A stretch of 64,000 nucleotides of DNA, from contig ML996690.1 of NCBI GenBank assembly GCA_010356995.1, positions 1,024,217 through 1,088,216 of the forward strand. The letters run 5' to 3'. Positions 20,426 to 31,119 of the stretch are shown here, in pieces (position 1 is the stretch's first letter; each line of letters starts with the position of its first letter). The notes under the pieces were generated by a model, which did no database searches, had not been told where the DNA came from, and saw nothing but the letters and a program-made list of their open reading frames with translations. Position numbers and translations under genes: made by a program. Source of the stretch: Trichodelitschia bisporula. Its lineage: Eukaryota > Ascomycota > Dothideomycetes > Phaeotrichales > Phaeotrichaceae.

Positions 20426-23125
20426 CTAACCTCCCCTCGGCGCATCCCACTCTAACCGCTCTGCCAATACCTCCCAGCTCCCTTCGCCGCCCACACGGCC
20501 CGCACTCCGCAAACCGGCAACCACAAACCGAACCTGTTGTCCAAACTGCTCCAGCATGCGCCGAACGCGCTCTTCATACCCTCCTTTCACCACGGGGTCC
20601 TCCGTGTCAGCATCGTACTCTCTCTCATCATCATCCAAACCATCTTCGCTTTCGCTATCGTGGACATCTCCAAGCTTCGCATGCTGCCGCCTAGTAACCC
20701 GCCGGTCCGGAACTGCTACAGGTCCTGCAGCGCTCATGTAAAGTTGCGCAAACGCAGCCGCAAGATCGAACAGCCCTAGCAAGGCATCAAGTATCGGTGC
20801 TAGATTCTTCGCCAACAAGCACTGAGCCTGCACACGTGTAGCAAAAGCGTCGTGTACGGCAGACATTGCATCCAGGTCCTCGGCTGCAGAAATGCGGGTG
20901 CGTAGATCGAGGGTAGCGGGGCGCAGAACGGTGTCGGCCAGGTAGGACTGCCAGACGTCAACGAGCCATGTGAGCCGTAAACGGAGGGCGGTGGTGGCGT
21001 GATGAGCAGCGCGAGGTGAGGGAGGAAAGGTGGAGGAGGCGAGGACAGATTTTGCGCGACGGGTTTGAAGCAGAAGGCGTTGCACGCGGTGGTACATGAC
21101 CAGAGTTGGCTTCTGAATGACGTTGAGAACGGGCCAGGGGAGCTTTACGATTAGCAGAGTCAACATAAGAGGCCAAATGACTTACATTGTAGTCAATGGC
21201 AAGGCTGGAGAGGGTCTTTATGCTGCGTTCTGCACCCTTGATGGTGCTTGTGCGAGCGCTTATCCTCTCCTCCTCGACGGACACATGGCCGCCAAAGGTG
21301 CTCCGAGCGACTTCAGAGAGGAGAAAGCGATCGTTCCACGTCCTCGGCCGCTCATCCATTCGGCGGAAAACCTCTGAGGCGAAAGATTGGAACAGAGAGC
21401 CATCGCGACCAAAGTAGATAAGCTCCAGCGCATCCAGAAATCGCCACAACCCGCAGCTCGTGAAAATCTGCTCGCGCAGGATGGAGGCTGAAGGGCCGTA
21501 CCGGCTGCGCACCCAGTCGGCAAACGCTGTGGCGAAGAGCTCCGAAAAGGGGGCGAGAGCAAAATTACGGTTGGTGTGACATACACTGTCAAAGTCAAGG
21601 AGCGGCTCGGCTATGCTCGACGAGCCGTGATTCTTGCCTAGACGATCCAGAAAAACAATGCTCTTTCCAGCATTGAGAATCTTTTGGCAAACGGATTGGA
21701 TAAATAGTGGAGCGAGGAGATCACCATTGGCGCCTCTCCGCAGCTCAAACCGGCTGTGCCATAAGGCGGACAGCTCGCTATCCTTATCCGCGACTGAGAT
21801 GAATGCACACTCTTCGAAGTTTGATGCATCGCCTAGTTCCATCCAGGCCCGGATGGGGCGCAGATACACCCGCAGGCATTCAAAGAAGATGTGGGCGCAT
21901 TGCTCGTAGACCTCAGAATCGCTGATGTCCTGAAGGACACAAATGTCGTCGTATAGTAGTTCCATGCATGTGAAATCGCTGCGGTGACTGGATACGCGAG
22001 ACACGAGGCCTTCTAGATGTATGACAATCCGGCTTCGGATTTGGACTGCGTCGTGGACTGCCAATATGCTCGCAGTCATCGTCTTGGAAGGCGTGGCGTA
22101 CTCGCGTTCGAGAGTGGACAGACTCTTGTCGAAATCCTGGAGCCGCATGGAAACGGCTGCTTGGAATGACTGAAGAAGTGGTACGACTTGCTCCTTCTTT
22201 AACCACTCCCTCAGGCGATAGAGGGCCGAGCCAATGTCTGCGAGCGAAGCCAAAACGTGCGTAACGCTTAGATGGGTCGTCTGTATCAAAGATATGCCTT
22301 CATTGTAAATGACAGTCCCGCGAGCCACGTCCGTATAAAACATGGAGGTTGGGAGTGTCCGGAGCATGAAACAAACCTGGCGGATGGCTTGTAGGACAGT
22401 AATCGAGCGCCGTTCATCCACCTGTTCGGCACTGAACTGGTGTCCTTTGGCACGTTGATTCCAGTGGTGAGATTCTTCAATCTGTCGCAGAAGGTCCTTT
22501 TCTGCATTTGTGACGAGGGAGTTTTGGTCGAAGTTGGGCTCATCTGCAACTACGACGGGCATGGGCCGATACTGAACTACGGGAACCCTGGGCTCTTGCT
22601 GATAGATCACTTCATCATCTGACGATCCAGCTGAAAGTGGTTCGTTTTCCCATAGCTCAGGATCGCTGAAAGGCTCGTCCGCCAACAACTCTTCCCAGGT
22701 AAAGGGGGACGGCTCTGGTTCCACAAATGGACGTAACTGATACAGCGCCTCAAGCTGGAACTTTTCCACCGGACGGTCCGACAGGTTGAGGAAAAGCGAC
22801 AGGATGTCGGGTGTCCATTTGTTCGGAATCTTCGACAGTTCGTCCAGTCGGGCCGTCAGTGCTTCAGCCAAATCATCGCGGTCCAACACCTGGAACTTCT
22901 CTACGAGGCCGTTCAGGCTTGATTCAACCTCGAATTGGTTCACGCGAACATATTGCTGGTGTCTCGCTCCTTTGATGACATGTTCCTTTAATTGTTTATG
23001 TCGTCGATCCTTTTTCAGTCAGTGCCTGCCGATACGTTCCATAGGAGACTTACGGAGATGGATATTCCCGTCAAGCTAGTAATCAGACTACTTATAAGTC
23101 CATTTACGATTGCAGATTGTGCCAT
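20426..23125 (-). CDS. GCP5: Gamma-tubulin complex component GCP5-like
   Basis: Three exons: 23125-23054, 23009-21186 and 21142-20426, giving 870 aa. Introns are 44 and 43 nt. The first exon encodes MAQSAIVNGLISSLITSLTG. The second opens into RVNQFEVESSLNGLVEKFQV with DRDDLAEAL, an N-terminal block I associate with fungal GCP5. The C-terminal half has the Spc97/Spc98 (GCP) fold signature LAIDYN-LPWPVLNVIQKPTL, then YHRVQRLLLQTRRAK, a helical bundle, and an acidic insert (DSESEDGLDDDE). GCP4-6 proteins join GCP2/GCP3 in the gamma-tubulin ring complex that nucleates microtubules at the spindle pole body. The end is only 97 bp from the 3' end of the convergent rhamnogalacturonase gene. Confidence 0.88.
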
Positions 23126-23528
23126 GATCGTTCATCAGTGTCGCCGATTATCCCATCTCCAGTCAACGCGTCGGCCGATACGGAGCACGTGATGAATGGC
23201 GGTCGCGTTCACGGTTTAGGAGAAGCAACAGGATGTGAAGATTATGGTGATGAGATGCCTTGATCTCCGCTTGCCGTCTTCTAGAATATCCGTAGTTGAT
23301 ACCCTAATCACAATCTGAGTAGCGTCCATTCGGCGTTTGAGATCGAGACTATTGAAGTCGAGTGTGTACCATCGACTGGATATCAAAACGGCGCGTTGAT
23401 TAGCGCGCCGCCGCCGCGTCTTGGCAGCACCTGGACCCGGCCAAGTCTCGAATGCTCCTTTTGGGACCGGACATCGCCTTTCCTTTCAAGCACAACACCT
23501 TCAGCGCCTCTCTCTCGTCCTCATCGCC
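23126..23528. promoter_or_regulatory. Divergent promoter, GCP5 / mannosyltransferase
   Basis: 403 bp separate two divergent start codons, so this must carry both promoters. A pyrimidine-rich leader (CTTTCAAGCACAACACC) precedes the plus-strand ATG. No further gene is seen. Confidence 0.6.
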
Positions 23529-24849
23529 ATGGCAGTGCCAAAGTCGATACGCCTACTCGGCATAATCACACTGGGCATCTTCTTCTACCTCGTGTTTCTC
23601 ATCTACAGTGCACCGGTCACCATTCAAGCCCCTGGTAGCGGGAAGCTTGAGAAGATGACGAAAGACCCAAACTTGGAGCGTACGGGTGTCCCTTTGAAAG
23701 TCCCGCATCACTACTGACAGTGCCAGCTACCGGAGAGCCACCTGAGCCTTTGCGCCGAGTGGTCGGTAATAACTACTCGCCGAACAACCCAAACTCAGAC
23801 CGAATCAATGCCACCCTACTTGCTCTCGTCCGCAACTCAGAGCTTGAGGACATGCTACAGTCGATGCGGGATCTGGAGCGGACGTGGAATCACAAGTTCA
23901 ACTACCCCTGGCTGTTCCTAAACGATGAGCCGTTCACAGACGAGTTCAAGAAGAAGATCCGGGAGGCCACTAAGGCAGAAGTCAACTTCGGTAGGTCACG
24001 TCGCCACTTGCGATTACGCGCTGACGGTCGCAGATCTTGTTCCAAAGGAGCATTGGGAGGTCCCCAGCTGGATCAACGAAGATCTTTACCAAGAGTCCGT
24101 CGAGCTACTAAAGGAAAAGGTCCAGTATATGAACAAGAAGTCCTACCACCAAATGTGCCGCTGGAATAGTGGCTTCTTCTACAAACACCCGGCACTGCTG
24201 AACACCCGCTACTACTGGCGCGTAGAGCCGCATGTCCACTTTTTCTGTGATGTGGATTACGATGTCTTCCGGTACATGCAGGACCACAACAAAACGTACG
24301 GCTTCACAATCAACCTGTACGACAGCCCAGAGAGCGTGGCCGGGCTGTGGCCGGAGGTCAATAAGTTCATCTCGGACCACAACCATCATCTGCATCCGAA
24401 CAACGCTATCAAATGGCTGCAAGACGATCACAACCGGCGGGAGAATTTCCAAAAAGCCAACGGCTATTCCACCTGCCACTTCTGGTCCAATTTTGAAATT
24501 GGTGACATGAACTTTTGGCGCAGCAAGGCTTATGAAGACTTCTTCAATCACATCGACCGCACCGGTGGTTTCTTCTACGAGCGATGGGGTGATGCGCCAG
24601 TACATTCTATCGCCCTGGGGCTTTTCGAGGACTCGAGCAAGATTCACTGGTAAGTCCTCTCAAATTTACTGAATGACTACTCACGCTTGCAGGTTCCGAG
24701 ACATTGGCTACCAGCATATCCCCTTCTTCAACTGCCCGAATTCCCCCAAGTGTCATGGTTGCCAGACTGGTCGCTTCACTGACGGAGAAGCCTGGCTCAA
24801 TAGGGATGATTGCAGGCCTGTATGGTTCAAATACGCCGGCATGGGTTGA
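23529..24849 (+). CDS. Alpha-1,2-mannosyltransferase, GT15 (Kre2/Mnt1/Ktr family)
   Basis: Four exons: 23529-23679, 23727-23990, 24034-24649 and 24693-24849, giving 395 aa. Introns are 47, 43 and 43 nt. It is a type II Golgi protein: a short cytosolic start, one membrane anchor at about residues 7-28 (LLGIITLGIFFYLVFLIYS), then the lumenal catalytic domain. GT15 motifs are ERTWNHKFNYPWLFLNDEPF, YHQMCRWNSGFFYKHP, YYWRVEPHVHFFCDVDYDVF (the metal/nucleotide-sugar region), CHFWSNFEIGDMNFWRS and GGFFYERWGDAPVHSIAL. The family adds mannose from GDP-mannose to O- and N-glycans. The first intron has a second acceptor 6 nt upstream (after 23720), which would change one junction by two residues. The exact Ktr subgroup is not resolved. 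Confidence 0.93.
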
Positions 24850-25283
24850 TTGATCTAAGGGACAGACCTTTTTATGACCGTCAACGCAGGATGCGGAAAG
24901 CTGGCGTTATTGACTTGGGCTGGGCGTATATACCTGCATGAGCGGCTAGGGCATAGACGGCGTTTTGGTTGGGATAATAATTTGGCTCGGCACTCGACAA
25001 CACGTCGATGCCGAATTCTCCAGAAGTAGCACGATGCACCTGCATTCAGTCCAGTAATTTAAGGGCGAGGCTGGAGGCATTGGGGAGAGCTTCGGCCGTC
25101 TTGCCCCACACGCCAAGTATTCCTCACGCCAGGGCCCAAATTGTCCTTCCCCGTCATCGCGTTCGGCCCCACGCCCCCACCACGCCCGCGCCGCCAAACG
25201 GGTTGTCATTGTTCTCGAAGATGAGGTGCTAGACCACCAGATCCGCAGTCCCTCACACATATTTCTTCTCCATATCTGTAACC
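24850..25283. other. Intergenic, mannosyltransferase to MET12-like gene
   Basis: Both genes are on the plus strand, so this holds a 3' flank and a promoter. It is C/A-rich close to the next start (25140-25200). No gene or repeat is seen. Confidence 0.6.
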
Positions 25284-27431
25284 ATGGAGAAAATCACTGA
25301 CAAGCTTGCCGCACTGCCCCAAGATGGCACGTACTTCTCGTTGGAGTTCTTTCCTCCGAAGACGGCGATGGTAACGCCCCTAACACCAATATCCGCATCA
25401 AGCTGACTTGACTTTCAGGGCTTTGCAAACCTCCAGGCGCGTCTAGAGCGCATGTCTAGCGCATTAAGGCCTCTGTTTGTCAACGTCACTTGGGGTGCCG
25501 GAGGCTCCACTGCGACCAAGTCTCTTGAACTCGCCGAAATTTGCCAGCGCCAGCTGGGCCTGACGACATGTCTGCACCTCACTTGCACAAACATGAGCCG
25601 TGCTCTCATAGATGAAGTGTTGGAGCAAGCAAGAGCATTGGGGATCCGGAACATACTGGCCTTGCGAGGGGATCCGCCGCGCAGCGACGATTACTGGGAG
25701 AAGGACTCGCCTTTGAGTGTAGACTCGAATGCCGAGTTTACGTGGGCAGCAGACCTGGTCGCGTACATTCGGAAGGTGTATGGCGACTACTTCTGCATCG
25801 GCGTCGCGGCATACCCCGAGGGCCATTCCGACCAGGCAAACCCCGAAGCTCAGAGCCCGACTTTCGATCTCCCGTACCTAATCGAAAAGACTAAGGCGGG
25901 AGCCGACTTCATCATGACACAGCTTTTCTTTGACGTTAAGGCGTATGAAGCGTTTGAGGATATACTGCGGAACCATCCCTCTGAAGTGTTCAAAACGATC
26001 CCCATCATTCCCGGCTTGATGCCTATCCAGAGCTATCAAATTCTGAGAAGAACGACGAAGCTCAGTCACGCAACGCTACCCCCTGACGTACTTACCCGAC
26101 TGGATGCTGTCAAAGGGGACGATGGAGCGGTAAAGAGCGTAGGGGTTGACATTCTGACCGATATCGTAGGGACCTTGCAGAAACGGCCATCAAAGGGGCC
26201 ACAGGGCTTCCATTTCTACACCCTCAACCTGGAAAAGGTTGTCTCACAAATCGTTGAGCGATGTATGCTCATCGGTAACATTGGGGAGTTGGCCGACGAA
26301 GTGGCGATTGAGATTGTAGACACCGCCAACCCCCTCAGAAACACATCCAATAGCGAACACAGCAGAAGGCTGTCGTCAGTGCACAACTCCAATCCACATA
26401 ACCGGGTTGTGGTCGAGCGACCCACTGCTTTCAGTCACAGAAACTATGAAGCTATAGAATCCGAAGCAGGTGTTTTGGCTGGTGCCATCAACAGCCGTGC
26501 CACGACACTTGCGATTTCAGAGGGCGAGGGTGCTCTTGGCAGAGAGGCTACATGGGATGATTTTCCGAACGGCAGGTGGGGTGACGCCCGATCGCCAGGT
26601 AAGCCGAACTCTTTCGTTGGTGTGTTCGCTAACTTTGCAGCTTTTGGCGAAATCGACGGTTATGGTGTTTCCCTGCATGTGTCAATACCGCAGGCAATCA
26701 AACTCTGGAGCTACCCGACCACGAAGAATGATATATCGACCATCTTCCGCAAATACATCGCCGGCGAGATTGAGGCAATCCCATGGAGTGAAGAGGGGCT
26801 TAATACGGAGACCGAGACTATCCGCGATCATCTCTTGAAGCTGAATGCGAAGGGCTGGTGGTCCATTGCTAGCCAACCTGCCGTGAACGGGCTTAAGAGC
26901 AGTAATCCTGTGTTTGGTTGGGGGCCTAGAAATGGCTTCGTATTTCAAAAGGTAGACATGAAAAGTTTACACCCACTACGCTTGCTAATCCCGAACAGCC
27001 ATTTGTCGAGCTATTCCTCCCCTCTCAGGATTGGAAAGAACTCAAGGCAAAGCTGGATGACCTCCCGGAGGTGACTTATTTCGCGGGCAACGATGCTGGC
27101 GCCTTCGACGCTTCTGACCCCGCTGCGGTCAACCCTGTCACCTGGGGGGCGTTTCCGGGCAAAGAGTAAGTCACTAAGTCACTGAGCATGAACGTTACAT
27201 ATCGGAACTAATGCTGGCAGGATCATTACCCCAACCATCATTGAAGCGGTTTCGTTCAGAGCGTGGCTTGAGGAGGCCTTTTCCATCTGGAAGGAGTGGA
27301 TGCAGATATACCCGATCCGCTCACCAACGGCGCAACTGCTGGGAAATATCACCGGAGACTACTGGCTGGTGAATATAATTCATCACGCCTTTGTCGAGAA
27401 TGATGCCCTGTGGGAGTTACTGGCCGAATAG
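25284..27431 (+). CDS. MET12: Methylenetetrahydrofolate reductase, MET12 type
   Basis: Five exons: 25284-25370, 25419-26598, 26641-26951, 26999-27165 and 27221-27431, giving 651 aa. Introns are 48, 42, 47 and 55 nt. The N-terminal catalytic barrel shows YFSLEFFPPKT, FVNVTWGAGGSTATKSLELA, LHLTCTNM, ILALRGDPPR, IGVAAYPEGH, GADFIMTQLFFDV and IIPGLMPI. The phrase FPNGRWGDARSP-AFGEIDGYG and the C-terminal NITGDYWLVNIIHH region match yeast Met12 rather than Met13, whose equivalent reads FGDSSSPAFGDL. The enzyme reduces 5,10-methylene-THF to 5-methyl-THF for methionine synthesis; the C-terminal half is regulatory. The second intron is 42 nt with no stop in frame, so retention would add 14 residues at about position 423. 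Confidence 0.93.
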
Positions 27432-28080
27432 TGTCCCATATGTCTCTATGGAATCACGGCGCACGCCCAGTAGCAACAATAGCTTAATATTTTAGTGAGA
27501 TAGGTCTAGCGGCTATCACCGTATTAAGTATGTGTGAACTCCCCAGCTTCGGAGAGAGAACATGGCAGATCATTGCTACAGTGTTTTGCATTGCCTAATG
27601 ATGCATCAAGCAGGGGAACTAAAGGCGGAACAAGGTGCCAATGGTAGAGGTAGTCCTCATGAAGTAATGTTGTTACTCTCGAGATCCTAAATGGGCATCC
27701 TATTCGTAGTGACGATGCCACTTAGCTAGAGAACGAATATCGATATCAGCTTGCAATCCATCGAGATGCCACTGGTCCACTACTTGGGCCACATTTGAGT
27801 AGAGAAGTAACTCGTTGTGATGCGCAGTTACGAACCCGTAATGGATTTGTCAATGGCCCGGTCAAGTCGCGTAAGGCTAGCTGCGGCTCCGCGTCAATTT
27901 GGGGTGATCGGTTCCTGCAGCCAGTCGCATCTTGGCTTGCCAATTGGACGCCGAGTTTTCCTTACCACTGACAGGAGTCCAAGCCGTGGCGCAGTCGTTC
28001 AACATCCATCAACAAATGTTGTAGTTTGTACTGTACAGTGCACCTCCCCGAAATCTTTTACGTTAACGGAGACAGAAGTT
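27432..28080. other. Intergenic, MET12-like gene to ERG7
   Basis: This holds the 3' flank of the reductase gene and the ERG7 promoter. The ERG7 frame is open upstream for 88 codons but has no conserved content before the ATG at 28081. No separate gene or clear sterol-regulatory palindrome is recognised. Confidence 0.55.
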
Positions 28081-30411
28081 ATGGAGAAGAGAGGCAGTCG
28101 CCGTGCTAATGGAGGCGTTCCCGATGGTAAACAACCCACCAAAACAGATTACTCCAGATGGCGCTTGCTAGATGAGCGGGGACGGCAGACATGGCACTAT
28201 CTACGGACCGACGACGAGGTTAAGAAGTGGCCCCAGAGCGTCGCGGACAAATACTTCTTGGGTCTACCAACGGTAGAATTCCCCTTCTGCTGCATGGCGA
28301 AAACTGACAACATCGTAGGGCCTACCTGACCTCAAGACCTCCACGACGCCCTTGCAAGCCGTAAACAATGGCCTGTCATTCTATTCCAAGCTCCAACTCC
28401 CCCCCGGAAACTGGGGCTGCGAATACGGAGGCCCGATGTTTCTCCTCCCCGGTCTGGTGATAACGTGGTACGTGACGGAGACGCCAGTGCCGGAAAGCCA
28501 CAGCATTGAGATTAAGAACTATCTCTTTACGCGCCAGCATGAGGATGGTGGCTGGGGACTCCATGTCGAAGCCCACAGCAGCGTGTTCGGAACGGCCTTG
28601 AACTACACCTGCTTGCGTCTTCTGGGGGCCCATGCCGAGGATCCACGCATGGTGAAGGCGAGGGGGAAGCTTCATGAAATGGGAGGCGCCGTTTATGGGC
28701 CTCACTGGTCGAAGTTCTGGCTGGCTGTTCTGGGGGTCTTCCCCTGGAGCATCGTTAATCCAACACCTCCAGAGCTTTGGTGAGACGTGTCCGCCTAAAA
28801 GCATACACGACGGCTAACTTGCGAAGGCTGCTTCCTGACTGGCTCCCGATTGCTCCCTGGCGGTGGTGGATACACATGCGCCAGGTTTTCTTGCCAATGT
28901 CGTTTGTCTACTCGAAGCGCTGGTCATATCCTCCAACAGCATTGACGATGGAACTGCGGAATGAGCTTTTCGTGGAACCATACGAAGCCATTGATTTCGC
29001 CTCCCACCGGAATAGTATATCGCCATTAGATAACTTTCACCCAAAGACATGGATATTGAACCTCATCAACTGGATCTTTGTACACCTTTGGATTCCCTAT
29101 CTGCTCACCAAATCACTCCAACAAAAAGCGGAGGCGTGGACGTGGAAGCTGATTCAGATGGAAGATGCGAATACGGACTACTCGAACCTCGGACCAGTCA
29201 ATGGCCCGATGAATTTATTGGCCTGCTATATTCAAGAAGGACCAGGCGCATACTCTGTTCGCCGACACCGCGAGCGGATGGAAGATTTCCTCTGGGTGAA
29301 GTCGGAAGGGATGTTGATGAACGGCACGAACGGCGTTCAAAACTGGGATACGGCCTTCACAATACACGCAGTCATCGAATGTGGCCTCGCTGAAGACCCA
29401 CGCTGGAAACCCATGCTCGTTAAAGCCCTTGAATATCTCGAATCGCAGCAAACTCTGGAAAACTGCAAGGATCATGAGGTCTGCTATCGCCACCCGACCA
29501 AGGGCGCATGGGGGTTCAGCAACAAAGACCAAGGTTACTCCGTCAGCGATTGTACCGCAGAAGCTGTTAAAGCAATCTTGTTGCTCCAGAAAATCCCCTC
29601 GTACCCGAATTTGGTTTCTGAAAGACGGATCAAGGATGCCATTGACATGCTTCTCACCATGCAAAATGATACCGGAGGCTGCTCGTCGTACGAACCACGG
29701 CGCGGCTCCGAGCTTTTGGAGTATCTGAATGCTGCTGAGGTTTTTGGTCGCATCATGGTTGAATACGACTACCCTGAATGCACCACTGCCTGCATTTCGG
29801 CGCTGAACGTTTTCCGCAAGCAATACCCTGATTACCGTGCGAAGGACATTGAAACCTTTATTCAGCGTGCCGTGAGCTGGATCCGCTCCGATCAGCGCGC
29901 AGATGGTAGCTGGTATGGCGCCTGGGCTATCTGCTTCACCTACGCAGGCATGTTTGCGCTACAGGCACTTCGGTCAATGGGGGAGACGTACGCAAATAGC
30001 GAGCGGGTGCGCCGCGCGTGCCAGTTCTTCCTCGACCGGCAAATGGATGACGGAGGGTGGGGCGAAAGTTACAAGAGCTGTGAGGACGGCGTTTACACCC
30101 AGCATGAGAAGAGCCAGGTGGTTCAGACGGCCTGGGTGTGTATTGCCTTGATGGAAGCCGACTATCCCGAAGTGGAGCCGATCCAAAAGGCTGTTAAGCT
30201 CATCATGAGCAGGCAACTGAGCAACGGGGAGTGGCCGCAGGAAGCGATTGAAGGCGTCTTTAACAAAAGCTGGTGAGTTGCCCTGATTCCGTAATAGGTG
30301 CCTTGCTAACAGTGAGCAAGCATGATTTCATATCCAAACTACAAGTTCATCTTCACCATAAAGGCTTTAGGGATGTTTGCCAGAAAACACGGCGATATGG
30401 TGCTTCAGTAA
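28081..30411 (+). CDS. ERG7: Lanosterol synthase (oxidosqualene cyclase)
   Basis: Four exons: 28081-28272, 28319-28779, 28827-30272 and 30321-30411, giving 729 aa. Introns are 46, 47 and 48 nt. The start MEKRGSRR was chosen because family similarity ([18 protein letters not shown]) begins soon after. QW-type repeats of the cyclase fold are present ([43 protein letters not shown]). The catalytic acid motif VSDCTAE places Asp at residue 459, in line with D456 of yeast Erg7. The C-terminus [12 protein letters not shown] is complete. The enzyme cyclises 2,3-oxidosqualene to lanosterol in the ER or lipid droplets. Neighbours are housekeeping genes, so it is the sterol-pathway enzyme rather than part of a triterpene cluster. 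Confidence 0.96.
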
Positions 30412-31119
30412 TAACCTTGGAGTAGAGCGATTGAGGTCCGTGTTGAGTAGCGTGGCTTGAGTGTGAGAATTCTCGTAGATATTGAAATGGTGTTGTCGAT
30501 GTACTTAACTGTATAAAGGATCCTAATTAATTGGTGTTAAACGACACGTGATGGGGCGTCACCGCGTCTCTCAGCTGAGCAAGTTGTCTCGCGATCGCTG
30601 TTTAACACGCATCTGCCCGGTGATTTTTACTCCGTAACCCCCTCACTGCCTAATTGTGATTATCAACTACGCACTTTCAGTTCTTAGACACACTTTTATG
30701 TCATCCCAGCCAGACGCTGAGCCCGATCCCAACTTAGAGTTGATTGACACTCAAGTGTGCACGCGCATTGAACGGGACGCGACGGTGTAACTCATACCCA
30801 AAAGAATTCGTTGCTAGCTTGCAGCATCCCAGTGCAGGACCTACATGGCAGGCGAAAGACTAAGCGATTCCATTGATACGGTGCTTGATACTCGGAAGCT
30901 TGTAGCATTGCGGCGTTTGCTGCTCGATGTGAGTCTTCAATTGCCACCGCGGCTGCGGCATGAGCATCGCCCAGCCGCAGAATGCGCTTTTTTGCCGGTT
31001 AGGAAAGCAACTGACGCAGCCACCCGCCCTAGGAAGAGCAATCGGATCGCTCCCCGCCGCCTCACCTTCCAACCCGCGAACTCGAAGCACGGCACGGTTC
31101 GACGCGTACGAAAAGTGTT
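30412..31119. other. Intergenic with a possible small gene or 5' exons
   Basis: This lies upstream of the checkpoint gene. An ATG at 30698 opens MSSQPDAEPDPNLELIDTQ, ending at a possible GTGTGC donor at 30755. An acceptor at 30832 would join it in frame to a second stretch (ERLSDSIDTVLDTRKL) that ends at a GTGAGT donor near 30928. The two pieces look protein-like and in phase, but I cannot find a convincing last exon before the next start codon. They could be 5' exons of the checkpoint gene or a separate short gene. I do not recognise the sequence. Confidence 0.3.

Noticed and set aside
28081-30411. Secondary-metabolite triterpene cluster around the cyclase
   Set aside because: The cyclase fits lanosterol synthase throughout, and its neighbours are housekeeping genes with no P450, transporter or prenyltransferase.
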